The notes beneath the pieces were generated by a model that saw only the letters and a list, made by a program, of their open reading frames with translations, did not search any database and was not told the origin of the DNA. Position numbers and translations under genes: made by a program. Source: JAQWQB01 sp047636995 (GTDB lineage Bacteria > Bacteroidota > Bacteroidia > Flavobacteriales_D > Sanyastnellaceae). From it: a DNA stretch of 64,000 nucleotides. This document shows, piece by piece, positions 17,868-27,381 of the stretch; position 1 is the first letter of the stretch; each line of letters starts with the position of its first letter. Where the stretch lies: NCBI GenBank assembly GCA_047636995.1, contig JBLIGQ010000009.1, forward strand, positions 1 through 64,000. Reading direction: 5' to 3'.

Positions 17868-18889
17868 TTCCATTCTTTTACGGTTTCAATAAACGTTTTA
17901 ACTTTTTCTGGATCTACATCCGGATAAACGCCGTGGCCCAAGTTAGCAATATGCCGCTGGCCTCCAAAACGGCGAAGCATCTCTTTTGTATGTTTCTTAA
18001 TATCTTCATGGGAACCGTACAAAACACTCGTATCTAAGTTTCCTTGAAGTGTTCTATTCGGACCAACAATTTGACGCGCCAATTCTGGTTCTATATTCCA
18101 GTCTAACCCTATGGTTTCACAGGAGAGTTCTGACAATTCTTTTAGGAAGTGGTTCCCGCCTTTCGCGAATACCGTGACAGGCACATCATTGATCGCATCA
18201 CAAATCCTTTTCATGCATGGCATTGCAAATTTTAGATACAAATCTTTGCTCAGCACACCTGCCCAACTATCGAATACTTGAACCAAGTCTACTCCAGCGT
18301 TTACTTGTGCCTTGAGGTAATCTATGGTCGCATCTGTTATCATTGTTAGCAAGGTCCGTGCCATTTCAGGTTCTTCCCAAAGCATGCGGCGCGCGCCAGC
18401 CCATGCTTTTGTTCCTTTCCCTTCAATCATGTAGCAGAAAATGGTCCAAGGGGCACCAGCAAATCCAATCAAAGGAACTCTGCCATTCAGCTCCTTCTTC
18501 GTCAATCGAATGGCATCCAAAACATACTTCAGATGTTCTTCTGGTTCAACCGCATGCAATTGATTAAAATCTCTTTTTGACTGAATGGTTTTCGGAAAAA
18601 AAGGCCCTTGCTTTTCAATGAGTTCATAAGGCAAACCCATGGCTTCTGGCACGACAAGAATATCAGAGAAAATGATGGCCGCATCTACTCCCAGGAGCTC
18701 AACGGGTTGAATGGTCACCTCGCAGGCTTTTTCTGGAGTTTGCACCAATTCAACAAATCCACTCAACTTAGCTCGAACAGCACGGTATTCTGGAAGAATT
18801 CTTCCAGCTTGTCTCATCAACCAAACTGGCGGACGTTCAACATGTTCGCCTCTTGCAGCGCGAAGAAGCAGGTCATTTTGCAGGTTCAT
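17864..18889 (-). CDS. hemE: Uroporphyrinogen decarboxylase
   Basis: 341 residues, full length. The N-terminal signature PPVWLMRQAGRILPEYR and the motif IGFAGAPWTIFCYMIEG are both present, as is the substrate-binding aspartate in the FSDILVVPEAMG segment. The enzyme removes four carboxyl groups from uroporphyrinogen III to give coproporphyrinogen III in heme synthesis. It acts in the cytosol. It follows holA by 20 bases and overlaps the start of an OmpA gene, so heme synthesis and that outer-membrane protein may be translationally coupled. The pairing is probably positional rather than functional. Confidence 0.96.
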   Translation of the reverse strand: MNLQNDLLLRAARGEHVERPPVWLMRQAGRILPEYRAVRAKLSGFVELVQTPEKACEVTIQPVELLGVDAAIIFSDILVVPEAMGLPYELIEKQGPFFPKTIQSKRDFNQLHAVEPEEHLKYVLDAIRLTKKELNGRVPLIGFAGAPWTIFCYMIEGKGTKAWAGARRMLWEEPEMARTLLTMITDATIDYLKAQVNAGVDLVQVFDSWAGVLSKDLYLKFAMPCMKRICDAINDVPVTVFAKGGNHFLKELSELSCETIGLDWNIEPELARQIVGPNRTLQGNLDTSVLYGSHEDIKKHTKEMLRRFGGQRHIANLGHGVYPDVDPEKVKTFIETVKEWK

Positions 18890-18909
18890 GGTGTAAATTT
18901 AGGACTCTT

Positions 18910-19944
18910 TCAGTTCATAAACCCAAAAACAAACTCACGAAGTTGATCGCTATCGCTTGTAGTTGAATTTCCAATTCCCTTTAGACGTTGGTCTACTCCA
19001 CGCAAATCTGAAATTGCTTGGATGACTTTTTGAACAGTGTAATTGGCTCCTGCCGCTTTGTACTCTGAATGTCCTCCACGCCCAATTGCAGCAAACAAGC
19101 CCTGATAGCTCTTGTCTGGCGTTTCATGGTACACCAATAATTTACATAGAAATGAAAAGAGGAACCCCACAATCATGTTCGCATTGTTCTCTTTCGGGTT
19201 GGCCTGGTAGTAATTAATGATCATTGCCACCCGCTTAAAATCTTTGATGCAAATGGCACGTTGGAACTCAAAGACGTTGTATTCTTTGCTTATTCCTATG
19301 TACTTTTCAATGTGTTCAGGAAGAATTTCTGTTTCACTGCCTACTGTGAATTCCAATTTCTCTAGGGCATGCTCCACTTTAGTCAAGGCACTTCCTAGAT
19401 ATTCAGCAATAAGTTGCGCCGAAGAACTGGCTAGTTTTATGTTCAGGTCTTTCGCTCTAGAAACAATCCAGCTAGGCATGTCACTATCATAAATCTTTTC
19501 GGAATCGAAGATCAACCCTTGCTTCTTAAACTCTTTGGAAAGAAGGGTATTGGAAGGTACTTTCTTGTACTTATGCGCAAAAACGAGCACCGTTGTTGTT
19601 TGCGGAGACTGAAGGTACTTCATTAAATACTCCCTTTCTTCCTCTCTTCTCCACCCTTCCAAATCTTGTGCTTCTTTGACTATAATCAGCTGTTTTTCTG
19701 CCATCATAGGGAAACGTTGAGCTGCAGAAACGATCTGATCAAAAGAGGTATCCAACCCATACATAGTGGTTAAATTGAAATCGCGCTCGTGTTCTTCTAG
19801 AACGAAATTCTCAAAGTCTTCAACCAATTTATCAATGAACCAAGCCTCTTCTCCTTGGAGCAGATAAATTGCTCCAAAATCACGATTTCTCAATCGGTTT
19901 CTTAGCTCTACAAATCCTATAGTTGTTGTTGTTTTCTTAGCCAT
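18910..19944 (-). CDS. holA: DNA polymerase III delta subunit
   Basis: 344 residues, normal for HolA. It has the AAA+-like fold start AIYLLQGEEAWFIDKLVE, the central motif KYKKVPSNTLLSKEFKK, and the C-terminal collar with NVFEFQRAI. The subunit opens the beta sliding clamp during clamp loading. Divergence is typical for Bacteroidota delta subunits. It lies 6 bases downstream of amn and 20 upstream of hemE. Confidence 0.9.
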   Translation of the reverse strand: MAKKTTTTIGFVELRNRLRNRDFGAIYLLQGEEAWFIDKLVEDFENFVLEEHERDFNLTTMYGLDTSFDQIVSAAQRFPMMAEKQLIIVKEAQDLEGWRREEEREYLMKYLQSPQTTTVLVFAHKYKKVPSNTLLSKEFKKQGLIFDSEKIYDSDMPSWIVSRAKDLNIKLASSSAQLIAEYLGSALTKVEHALEKLEFTVGSETEILPEHIEKYIGISKEYNVFEFQRAICIKDFKRVAMIINYYQANPKENNANMIVGFLFSFLCKLLVYHETPDKSYQGLFAAIGRGGHSEYKAAGANYTVQKVIQAISDLRGVDQRLKGIGNSTTSDSDQLREFVFGFMN

Positions 19945-19950
19945 CTGTTA

Positions 19951-20724
19951 TCAATCCCATCTCAGGTGACGAATGGACCTTCCTTCGTTTTGAAGTTCTT
20001 CCAACGCCTTGATTCCTATTTGGAGATGCAAATCAACGAAATTACGTGTGATCTTTTCATCACTTTCTTCAGTTTTCACTCCATCTGGCACCATTGGTTG
20101 GTCACTCACAAGTAGCATCGCTCCTACGGGTATCTTATTGGCGAAACCAACAGAAAAGAGTGTTGCTGTCTCCATGTCTATTGCCATTGCACGTAACTTC
20201 CGAAGGTATTCCTTGAACTCCAGGTCATGCTCCCAAACTCTTCTGTTCGTAGTATATACTGTTCCCGTCCAGTAGTCTATTTTATGATCACGAATGGTCG
20301 AACTCATAGCACGAAGTAAAGCGAAGCTCGGCAAAGCAGGGACTTCAGGTGGGAAATAGTCATTCGAAGCTCCCTCACCACGAATGCCCGCGATGGGAAC
20401 AATAATATCTCCCAATTTATTCTTCCTTTTTAATCCGCCACATTTTCCCAAAAAGAGGGCCGCCTTGGGATGAATTGCAGAAAGTAAATCCATAATGGTT
20501 GCAGCATTTGCGCTTCCCATTCCAAAGTTAATAATGGTCATGTTGTCTGCCGTTGCGCTGCGCATAGACTTCCCCACCCCATCAACCTCTACGTTCTTCC
20601 ACTCTGCGAATTTCACTACGTAATTTTGGAAATTGGTCAGCAAGATATACTCACCAAAATCAGCCAGTTCAACACCGGTATAGCGTGGTAGCCAATTCGC
20701 TACAATGTCACTCTTCGTATCCAT
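19951..20724 (-). CDS. amn: AMP nucleosidase
   Basis: 257 residues. This is the short form found in Bacteroidota, a phosphorylase-superfamily catalytic domain without the long N-terminal domain of the E. coli enzyme. Motifs are FGMGSANAATIMD near residue 67, the LGKCGGLK loop, and the MAIDMETATLFSVGF purine/ribose-binding segment. The enzyme cleaves AMP to adenine and ribose 5-phosphate. It heads the run amn-holA-hemE-OmpA and is divergent from the HsdR_N gene. Confidence 0.88.
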   Translation of the reverse strand: MDTKSDIVANWLPRYTGVELADFGEYILLTNFQNYVVKFAEWKNVEVDGVGKSMRSATADNMTIINFGMGSANAATIMDLLSAIHPKAALFLGKCGGLKRKNKLGDIIVPIAGIRGEGASNDYFPPEVPALPSFALLRAMSSTIRDHKIDYWTGTVYTTNRRVWEHDLEFKEYLRKLRAMAIDMETATLFSVGFANKIPVGAMLLVSDQPMVPDGVKTEESDEKITRNFVDLHLQIGIKALEELQNEGRSIRHLRWD

Positions 20725-20750
20725 ATACTTCTAATTTCGGTTGTGTGATG

Positions 20751-20758
20751 TACATTTG
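20751..20758 (+). promoter_or_regulatory. TAnnTTTG -7 element of the HsdR_N gene
   Basis: TACATTTG lies only 3 bases before the chosen GTG start at 20762. If both calls are right, transcription begins inside or at the start codon. Confidence 0.5.
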
Positions 20759-20761
20759 GGC

Positions 20762-21202
20762 GTGAAGGAACTGAACTTACCTCCATACGCGTTCAAACTT
20801 AAGGGCACTGAAACTCAAACACAAATTTTTGATGAGGTTCGGCGTAAATGGTTGGTGTGTACCCCTGAGGAGTGGGTGCGCCAACATTTGGTAATGTACC
20901 TTATTAGCAACGGTTATCCTAGTGGCCTTATTGGAATAGAACAACATCTGAAGGTCAACGACATGCGGAGAAGGGCTGACATTGTGGTCTATTCAAAAGA
21001 TCAAAAGCCATTTTTACTGGTGGAATGTAAAGCTCCAGAAATCAAATTGGGTCAAAAAACACTGAACCAAGCGGTGGCTTATAACAGTACGTTAAACGTC
21101 CCTAATGTCATGATATCAAATGGTATTCAGCACTTTATCATTGGAAAGAGTAAAGAGGGAAAACCCGTTTACTTGTCGGCATTACCAGAATTCCCCACCT
21201 AA
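20762..21202 (+). CDS. Orphan HsdR N-terminal-domain protein (PD-(D/E)xK nuclease fold)
   Basis: 146 residues from a GTG at 20762, which matches the usual N-terminus of the family (KELNLPPYAFKLKG); a TTG 21 bases upstream is possible. The chain carries LTPEEWVRQ-like helix CTPEEWVRQHLV, then the nuclease core RRADIVVY...LLVECKAPEIKL, giving D...E-x-K. It matches the 'type I restriction enzyme R protein N-terminal' family that is conserved as a stand-alone housekeeping gene in Bacteroidota, often near holA as here. There are no hsdM or hsdS genes, so it is not a restriction system. The cellular role is unknown. Confidence 0.85.
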   Translation: MKELNLPPYAFKLKGTETQTQIFDEVRRKWLVCTPEEWVRQHLVMYLISNGYPSGLIGIEQHLKVNDMRRRADIVVYSKDQKPFLLVECKAPEIKLGQKTLNQAVAYNSTLNVPNVMISNGIQHFIIGKSKEGKPVYLSALPEFPT

Positions 21203-21229
21203 GAAGACGATTTAGCCACTGCAATCCCT

Positions 21230-21237
21230 TAAATTTG
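21230..21237 (+). promoter_or_regulatory. TAnnTTTG -7 element before the DUF5606 gene
   Basis: TAAATTTG ends 22 bases before the ATG at 21260. It is the likely promoter for DUF5606 and the M3 peptidase gene that follows 3 bases later. Confidence 0.55.
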
Positions 21238-21259
21238 TGCTCTCAAAAACAGCTTACGA

Positions 21260-21742
21260 ATGGAATTGAAAAATATTCTTGCCATCAACGGCAAACCAGG
21301 TCTTTACAAACTCATCAGCAATTCAGGTTCTAGACTAATTGTGGAAAGTATCAGTGAAGGAAAGAAAGTGCCCATGTCGGCATCTAGTAAAATCAGTGCA
21401 TTGGAAGACATTGCCATCTTCACTTTTGAAGAAGATGTACCTTTAACTTTGGTCTTTGACAAAATGTTCGAAGACAACGACGGAAAAGAAGGGCTTAGTC
21501 ACAAAGATGATCCTTCGAAGCTTCGCGAAGGTATTTCCAAAATTCTTTCTGATTTGGACCACGAACGGGTCTACGATTCAGATTTGAAAAAGCTTTATCA
21601 ATGGTACAACTTGTTGCTGGCCTCAGGTCAGTTCGAAGTTCAGCCTGAAGCGGAGGTAGAAGAAGCGGAAGTAAAAGAAGCGGAAGTAAAAGAAAATCTC
21701 AAAGCAGAGGACAAATCGGAGGAATCTGAAAAAGAAGCCTAA
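21260..21742 (+). CDS. DUF5606 protein
   Basis: 160 residues. The start MELKNILAINGKPGLYKLIS and the following SRLIVESI are the signature of DUF5606, a small Bacteroidota family with an SH3-like N-terminal half (residues about 1-60). A second conserved part has LYQWYNLLLASG (about 118-130). The tail is a low-complexity acidic repeat of EAEVKEAEVKE type. It is cytosolic, without a signal. The function is unknown; the 3-base gap to the M3 peptidase gene indicates co-transcription. Confidence 0.88.
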   Translation: MELKNILAINGKPGLYKLISNSGSRLIVESISEGKKVPMSASSKISALEDIAIFTFEEDVPLTLVFDKMFEDNDGKEGLSHKDDPSKLREGISKILSDLDHERVYDSDLKKLYQWYNLLLASGQFEVQPEAEVEEAEVKEAEVKENLKAEDKSEESEKEA

Positions 21743-21745
21743 TCA

Positions 21746-23458
21746 ATGACTGTAGTTCAACGTACACCTCGAACCTTTGTTCCGAAAAACCTTACGATTG
21801 AAAAATGGGAAGACTTGGCCCCGTTTTTCAAAGATTTGCAGGAGCGTCCAATTCTATCATCAATTGACCTTAAGAGTTGGCTCAAAGAGCTGAGTGAATT
21901 AGAGGCCGTGATTGAAGAAGATGGAGCCTGGAGGTACATTCGAATGACGATTGACACTACGGATGAGGAAATGGCTGCGCGCTACAAAACATTCGTTACA
22001 GAGATTCAGCCTCATCTTGCCGCCATTGGTGATGCTTTGAATAAAAAGTTGATCAATGCAACAGGCGTTAATGAATTGAGTGGTGATGCTTACCGCATAT
22101 ACCTGAGAGGCATCAACAATGATATTCACCTTTTTCGCGAAGCAAATATTGAGCTGAACACCCAACTGCAAGAGCTTTCACAAAAACACAGTGCATTGAG
22201 TGGAAGTATGCAAATTGAGTTAGATGGGGAAACGCTTACCATGCAGCAAGCAGGTGCGAAACTTCAAGACACTGACCGCGAACTTCGTGAGAAAGTCTTT
22301 CGCATCATGGAGTCAACGCGGCTAGAAAAGAAAGATACGTTTGATGAGTTGTTCACTAAGATGGTTAAGCTTCGTCATCAAGTAGCATTGAATGCTGATT
22401 TTGAAAATTTCCGTGACTTTAAATTCGCGGCAATGGGACGGTTTGACTACACTCCAGAAGATTGTTTCAATTTTCACAAGAGCATTGAAAAGGCCATGAT
22501 GCCGATTTCAAGAACCATCGTTCAGCGCAGAGCAAAGAGCATGGGACTCTCAAAATTACGTCCGTGGGATCTGAGTGTAGATCCTGAAGGGCGAAAGGCG
22601 CTGAAGCCGTTCGAAGGTTCAGATAGCCTCATATCAAAAAGTATTGAAGCCTTTGAAAACATTGACCCTTTCTTTGGTGAAGTGCTTTCAACAATGAAAC
22701 AGCTGAAATACCTTGACCTTGAATCAAAGAAAGGTAAGGCTCCAGGTGGATACAACTATCCTCTTTACGAGTCTGGAGTTCCGTTTATATTCATGAATGC
22801 AGTAGGCACACCAAGAGATTTGGTTACGATGATGCATGAGGGCGGACATGCAATTCACAGTGTTTTGACCCATGATCTAGAACTTACTTCATTCAAAGGT
22901 TGCCCCTCTGAAGTAGCTGAACTTGCCTCTATGAGTATGGAATTGATCTCAATGGATCAATGGCATTTGTTTTATAACAATGAAGCAGATTTGAAACGCG
23001 CAAAACGTGAGCAACTTGAAGACACTTTGTCAATGTTGCCTTGGATAGCGATGGTAGATGCCTTTCAGCATTGGATTTACACCAACCCAACCCATACTTC
23101 TGAAGAACGAAAAGCAGCTTGGGAAGAACTTGAAACGCGCTTTGGTTTTGAGGAGATTGACTGGTCTGGACTGGAAGATGGAAAAGCACACCGCTGGCAC
23201 AAACAACTGCATATTTTTGAAGTACCATTCTACTACATTGAATATGGAATGGCACAACTTGGAGCCATTGCCGTGTGGCGAAACTATAAGTCAAATCCAT
23301 CTGAAGCACTCGCTAACTTCAAAGCAGCCTTGAAGTTGGGCTACACCAAGTCTATTGGTGAAATTTATGAAACAGCAGGTGTAAAATTTGATTTTTCGGA
23401 AGCGTCTATTGCAGACTTAGCTGAATTTGTTCAGGCCGAATTAGCGCTATTAGACTAG
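21746..23458 (+). CDS. M3-family oligoendopeptidase (PepF-like)
   Basis: 570 residues. The zinc site HEGGH lies at about residue 363 (MMHEGGHAIHSVL), followed by the second metal ligand region AELASMSMELIS. The whole chain is the helical M3 fold, and there is no signal peptide, so it should degrade peptides in the cytosol. It overlaps the convergent sua5 gene by 4 bases. Co-transcription with DUF5606 is likely. Confidence 0.92.
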   Translation: MTVVQRTPRTFVPKNLTIEKWEDLAPFFKDLQERPILSSIDLKSWLKELSELEAVIEEDGAWRYIRMTIDTTDEEMAARYKTFVTEIQPHLAAIGDALNKKLINATGVNELSGDAYRIYLRGINNDIHLFREANIELNTQLQELSQKHSALSGSMQIELDGETLTMQQAGAKLQDTDRELREKVFRIMESTRLEKKDTFDELFTKMVKLRHQVALNADFENFRDFKFAAMGRFDYTPEDCFNFHKSIEKAMMPISRTIVQRRAKSMGLSKLRPWDLSVDPEGRKALKPFEGSDSLISKSIEAFENIDPFFGEVLSTMKQLKYLDLESKKGKAPGGYNYPLYESGVPFIFMNAVGTPRDLVTMMHEGGHAIHSVLTHDLELTSFKGCPSEVAELASMSMELISMDQWHLFYNNEADLKRAKREQLEDTLSMLPWIAMVDAFQHWIYTNPTHTSEERKAAWEELETRFGFEEIDWSGLEDGKAHRWHKQLHIFEVPFYYIEYGMAQLGAIAVWRNYKSNPSEALANFKAALKLGYTKSIGEIYETAGVKFDFSEASIADLAEFVQAELALLD

Positions 23459-24447
23459 ACTCCCGCAGCTTTCCGCATTCGATCCATTACCGCTTCCCCG
23501 AGACCTTCTTCTTCAATTGGCTCAACAACTATGTGATCAACTTTGAGGTCATCGAGTTCTCGTAACAGACCAAAAAACGCCTTCGCGTAGGCTTCTGCTT
23601 CATTGGGCAGATACTTCCAAATCATATTGTCTGGATCAGGACAACCCGGGCCGATCCAACCAATCTTATTCCCTGCATTGATTTCTTTTCTTAACAGATT
23701 AAGCAGCGGTGTCTCATCTAGAGGTAAGATGGTCAGACGTGCTGATGGACTGTAATGCTTATAGCGGGTTCCTGGAGAATGGTGCGCATGATCAACCGCA
23801 GCGTCTTCAATGTTTGGAAGCACACTTTGAAGCTGCTTTTTTGTGATTCCTCCTTTCCTCAAGATGGTAGGAAATCCATGTGCAAAATCAACCACAGTAG
23901 ACTCAATCCCAACAGAAGTTGAACCTCCGTCTAGAATGGCCGCAATTTTACCTTCAAGGTCATGCATGACATGACTGGCATCAGTAGGACTTGGTCTTCC
24001 GCTTGTATTGGCACTTGGCGCAGCAAGAGGTTCTCCTACAGCTTCAATTAATGCCAATGCCACAGGATGATCTGGCATGCGAATCGCTACGGTATCCAAT
24101 CCGCCTGTGGTTGAGTTTGGAACTTGCGCTTTTTTCACAAGAACTAAGGTCAATGGACCAGGCCAAAAAGCATCTGCCAGTAGCAAAGCTTCAAGAGGAA
24201 TGCCGTTCGCAAGAGTATGAATTTGTTGTAAATCACTGATATGGAGAATCAGGGGATTGTCAGACGGACGCCCTTTTGCTTCGTAGATTTTGGACGTGCA
24301 ATTAGCATCCATTCCCATTGCTCCCAAGCCATAAACGGTCTCTGTAGGAAACGCCACAACTTCACCCTTCAAAATAAGCGCTGCCGCCTTTTTGATAAGG
24401 TTTTTTTGAGGTTTGATTGCGTCTACTTTAATCAGAATGGTTTCCAT
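23455..24447 (-). CDS. sua5: L-threonylcarbamoyladenylate synthase
   Basis: 330 residues from the ATG at 24447; an upstream ATG at 24465 overlaps the dinB stop. The YrdC domain shows the KxR...SxN type motif as KGRPSDNPL, plus FPTETVYGLGA and PLAAPSANTSGRPSPT. A C-terminal Sua5 domain (residues about 215-330, beginning SPGTRYKHYSP) marks the longer Sua5 type. The enzyme makes the threonylcarbamoyl-AMP used for t6A37 in tRNAs that read ANN codons. It follows dinB directly and may share its message. Confidence 0.93.
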   Translation of the reverse strand: METILIKVDAIKPQKNLIKKAAALILKGEVVAFPTETVYGLGAMGMDANCTSKIYEAKGRPSDNPLILHISDLQQIHTLANGIPLEALLLADAFWPGPLTLVLVKKAQVPNSTTGGLDTVAIRMPDHPVALALIEAVGEPLAAPSANTSGRPSPTDASHVMHDLEGKIAAILDGGSTSVGIESTVVDFAHGFPTILRKGGITKKQLQSVLPNIEDAAVDHAHHSPGTRYKHYSPSARLTILPLDETPLLNLLRKEINAGNKIGWIGPGCPDPDNMIWKYLPNEAEAYAKAFFGLLRELDDLKVDHIVVEPIEEEGLGEAVMDRMRKAAGV

Positions 24448-24464
24448 AGCTGGCGCAAGATACA

Positions 24465-25529
24465 CTAGAAATTGATGGTCATTTGTCCTTTTTGGATTTC
24501 ATCACGCACATTCAAATTGGACACTGATATCCCCAACAAACGGAAAGGTTGTTCTCTTGGGTGTTCGTTCAATAATCCAATAGCAGTGGTGGCTATGTCA
24601 TCTAAATCATCAGTGTACTCATGAAATGATTTACTTCTCGTAAAGGTTGAAAAATCTGCGTAGCGGAGCTTTACCGAAACTGTTTTCCCTTTGTATTCGC
24701 CTGACTTCAATCTTCTTGATACCTCCTCTGCAATTTCAAGCAATGCTGATTCTTGTTGCATCAGGTCTCCCAAGTCTTCATTGAAGGTACGTTCTGCTCC
24801 TACAGACCTTCGAACACGATCTGGCTTTACTGCACGCTCATCTATTCCTCTGCAAATGTTGTAGTAATAGGCGCCTGACTTACCAAATATTTGCACCAGT
24901 GCAGGACGCGAAAACCTTCTCAAGTCATTCCCGGTATGGATTCCCATTCGCATCAAACGTTCAGATGTCACTTTACCAATTCCAAAGAATTTATTGATCT
25001 CGAGCTTGGCTGAAAAATCATCTATCTGATCTGGCGCAATTAAAAACTGGCCATTCGGTTTGTTTTCGTCAGAGGCCACTTTCGCTAAGAATTTGTTCAC
25101 TGAAACACCCGCAGAGGCTGTTAGATTGAGCTCTTGGTAGATTCGAATTCTGATTTCTTCAGCGATCAAAGAAGCTGAAGGAAAATTCTTTTTGTTTTGC
25201 GTTACGTCTAAGAATGCCTCGTCTAGCGAAAGAGGCTCCACAAGATCAGTGTAATCAAAAAAGATGGCTCGAATTTGGTTCGAGACCGCTTTGTATGCGT
25301 CGAATCTGGGCCGAACAAATATGAGTTGAGGGCATTTTCGCGCCGCTAGAGAAGAAGGCATGGCAGATTTCACACCATACTTTCTGGCTTCATAGCTTGC
25401 GGCGGCAACTACACCTCTAGAGCGCGACCCACCCACAGCAATGGGTTTGCCGCGTAGATCAGGATTGTCTCTTTGCTCTACTGAGGCGAAAAAGGCATCC
25501 ATATCAATGTGGATGATTTTGCGTTGCAC
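24465..25529 (-). CDS. dinB: DNA polymerase IV (Y family)
   Basis: 354 residues from a GTG. The catalytic motifs are IIHIDMDAFFASVE near the N-terminus and YTDLVEPLSLDEAFLDVT at about residue 92-108, giving the metal-binding Asp and the SLDEA Glu. A little-finger domain with GVSVNKFLAKVAS, then RSVGAERTF, follows. The polymerase performs error-prone translesion synthesis. A TAACTTTG promoter element ends only 4 bases before the start codon. No LexA box is apparent. Confidence 0.95.
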   Translation of the reverse strand: MQRKIIHIDMDAFFASVEQRDNPDLRGKPIAVGGSRSRGVVAAASYEARKYGVKSAMPSSLAARKCPQLIFVRPRFDAYKAVSNQIRAIFFDYTDLVEPLSLDEAFLDVTQNKKNFPSASLIAEEIRIRIYQELNLTASAGVSVNKFLAKVASDENKPNGQFLIAPDQIDDFSAKLEINKFFGIGKVTSERLMRMGIHTGNDLRRFSRPALVQIFGKSGAYYYNICRGIDERAVKPDRVRRSVGAERTFNEDLGDLMQQESALLEIAEEVSRRLKSGEYKGKTVSVKLRYADFSTFTRSKSFHEYTDDLDDIATTAIGLLNEHPREQPFRLLGISVSNLNVRDEIQKGQMTINF

Positions 25530-25533
25530 TGTG

Positions 25534-25541
25534 CAAAGTTA
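25534..25541 (-). promoter_or_regulatory. TAnnTTTG -7 element of dinB
   Basis: The minus strand reads TAACTTTG, ending 4 bases before the GTG start at 25529. This again implies a leaderless or nearly leaderless message. Confidence 0.5.
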
Positions 25542-25555
25542 GCACAGGTTGACCA

Positions 25556-27259
25556 TCATCCTTGTAAGTTCAATGATTTCCGTTCAGCTCTAATCATTGC
25601 TTGCCATTTTAAGAACGCACCGGTATTTTCCCCTCTGTCTACTTCGCGCAAAAAACGTTTGATGCGCATGTTGCTCTTCGCTCTGGCATCTGACCATACT
25701 GGTTTCAATTTCTTTTCTTGGCAGGCGATGTTTTGCGCTTGAATTCTTTTCACCAGATTGGCCTGTTCTACTTGTACCAAAGAAACATAGGTATTCACAA
25801 ATTCAAGCGCTAAAGAATCGTTCTCTAGTTCATACCAGGAATTCCTTCCATCAAAAATAATTGCTTGCTCTACTCTGCATGTATCTCCGTCATACCAAGG
25901 ATTCACAAACCAATCACATGTAAGCGCATACTTGCCTGCATTGCTTACACGACTTCCATAATAGCTATCATTTAACTTCGAAGGATAAATTTTTTTTGCT
26001 CCTTTTAAGTGGTTCCAATTGATTTCACCGGGCTCACATCTAAAAACGGGAAACTCCAAAGCGCCCAATTGCGCAATGTTTGTGAGATGTCCGTGCGATT
26101 TAAAAAATGCTTGATGTGCCTCAGATTTTTTTGACGTAGGAACAATATCTTGTTGCGACCAAAACTTAGGATCGAAAGACCAAACTAACAGGCGCTCATA
26201 GTCTGAAGTCATTCGCGCACCAGAGTACAGTACTTCGGGGAACAATTCTTCTTGATCATAGGCGTGCAATATTCCTGAAACATTCAATTCTCGTTTCCGA
26301 AGGTTGTTTTTGTACCCCATTAGGTATTGAAAGTTGAGCAGCTCAATGCGCTGATCTACAGGACTAAATTGCCATTCCATTCTTAAATCTAGCGATGAAA
26401 TCTCATCACTATCTACTACAGGCTTGATTAATCTGGGTAATGTATTCTGAGTTCGAATGGCATATGAACGCACTTGATTCTTATTGATGTTAAAGACGAT
26501 TTCGCACGAAGAAAGCTCAGAGAATTTAGGGTGCAAAACCCAACGACGAAGGGTATCTCCGCGCTCTATTGTCTGCGCTATTAGGTCCCAAACATACTTC
26601 GCTTTCCATGCTTTTTCACGTTGAACGGCCGGATGAGGAATGGGCGAATTCACTTCTGGTTTAAGTGAGAATTTCAGGAGAACATCTGAGGTATTGAGGT
26701 TCACGAATCGATAGTTCGGATCAGAATGCACACCTAACCGTCCCCCTTTCAAAGCGAGGTCTAAAATATTGTTCCCATAAAAAGAGCCATTAAAGCAGGC
26801 TTCTACTGCCTCTACTGGGATTGAGTCCTCTTCAGAAGTAAGCGATAGGTATATTTTTGATTCCCAATTGCCACGTGCGTCTTGCCACTTCTTCAGAATC
26901 TTCATCTCTCGCTTGGGCGCGGTACCTTTTTCAACAGATATGACAACGATTGGCACTTCTACAAATGCAGGTTCAAGTTGAATTATCATAGGCTCACTAG
27001 TGCATTCAAACATTGGAATTCGCTTCGCTTCAAATCCAATAAAGGCTATTTGAAGGGTGTCAGGAAAAGAAGCGGGGCAGTTGAGCCTGAAAAAGCCATC
27101 TTCATTTGAAATAGAACCCTTACTAGTGCTTTCGAAGAACACTGTTGCAAATGACAAAGACACTCCTGTTTCTTGATTCACAATAACCCCAGTCAATTGG
27201 GCCGCAGCGCTGAAACTGCTCAATAAGGCGAGTAGTAGTAGTAGTATAATTCGATTCAT
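25556..27259 (-). CDS. Carboxypeptidase-regulatory-like exported protein
   Basis: 567 residues. A signal peptide (MNRIILLLLLALLSSFSAAAQ) and a CarboxypepD_reg-like domain (residues about 22-105, with SFATVFFEST, GSISNEDGFFRL and IAFIGFEA) lead into a large beta-rich region of unknown family. The order resembles DUF5686-type proteins in its first third, but the DUF5686 landmarks are missing. No outer-membrane barrel signature or type IX tail is evident; the C-terminus is helical and basic. It lies 26 bases upstream of dinB on the same strand. Confidence 0.78.
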   Translation of the reverse strand: MNRIILLLLLALLSSFSAAAQLTGVIVNQETGVSLSFATVFFESTSKGSISNEDGFFRLNCPASFPDTLQIAFIGFEAKRIPMFECTSEPMIIQLEPAFVEVPIVVISVEKGTAPKREMKILKKWQDARGNWESKIYLSLTSEEDSIPVEAVEACFNGSFYGNNILDLALKGGRLGVHSDPNYRFVNLNTSDVLLKFSLKPEVNSPIPHPAVQREKAWKAKYVWDLIAQTIERGDTLRRWVLHPKFSELSSCEIVFNINKNQVRSYAIRTQNTLPRLIKPVVDSDEISSLDLRMEWQFSPVDQRIELLNFQYLMGYKNNLRKRELNVSGILHAYDQEELFPEVLYSGARMTSDYERLLVWSFDPKFWSQQDIVPTSKKSEAHQAFFKSHGHLTNIAQLGALEFPVFRCEPGEINWNHLKGAKKIYPSKLNDSYYGSRVSNAGKYALTCDWFVNPWYDGDTCRVEQAIIFDGRNSWYELENDSLALEFVNTYVSLVQVEQANLVKRIQAQNIACQEKKLKPVWSDARAKSNMRIKRFLREVDRGENTGAFLKWQAMIRAERKSLNLQG

Positions 27260-27330
27260 TATTCAAGGTATGAATCGGAGGAAATATTACAGTTCCATTT
27301 GGAGCAATAATTCGCCATTGTTTTCAAATC

Positions 27331-27358
27331 AAAAAAGGGCACCCTTTCGGATGCCCTT
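27331..27358 (-). terminator. Intrinsic terminator after 3-hydroxybutyryl-CoA dehydrogenase
   Basis: On the minus strand a 10-bp stem (AAGGGCATCC with GGGTGCCCTT, one wobble pair) closes a GAAA tetraloop and is followed by six U residues. It lies about 23 bases after the stop of the dehydrogenase gene. Confidence 0.93.
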
Positions 27359-27381
27359 CTTAATGCTGCTTCTTTATCAGC

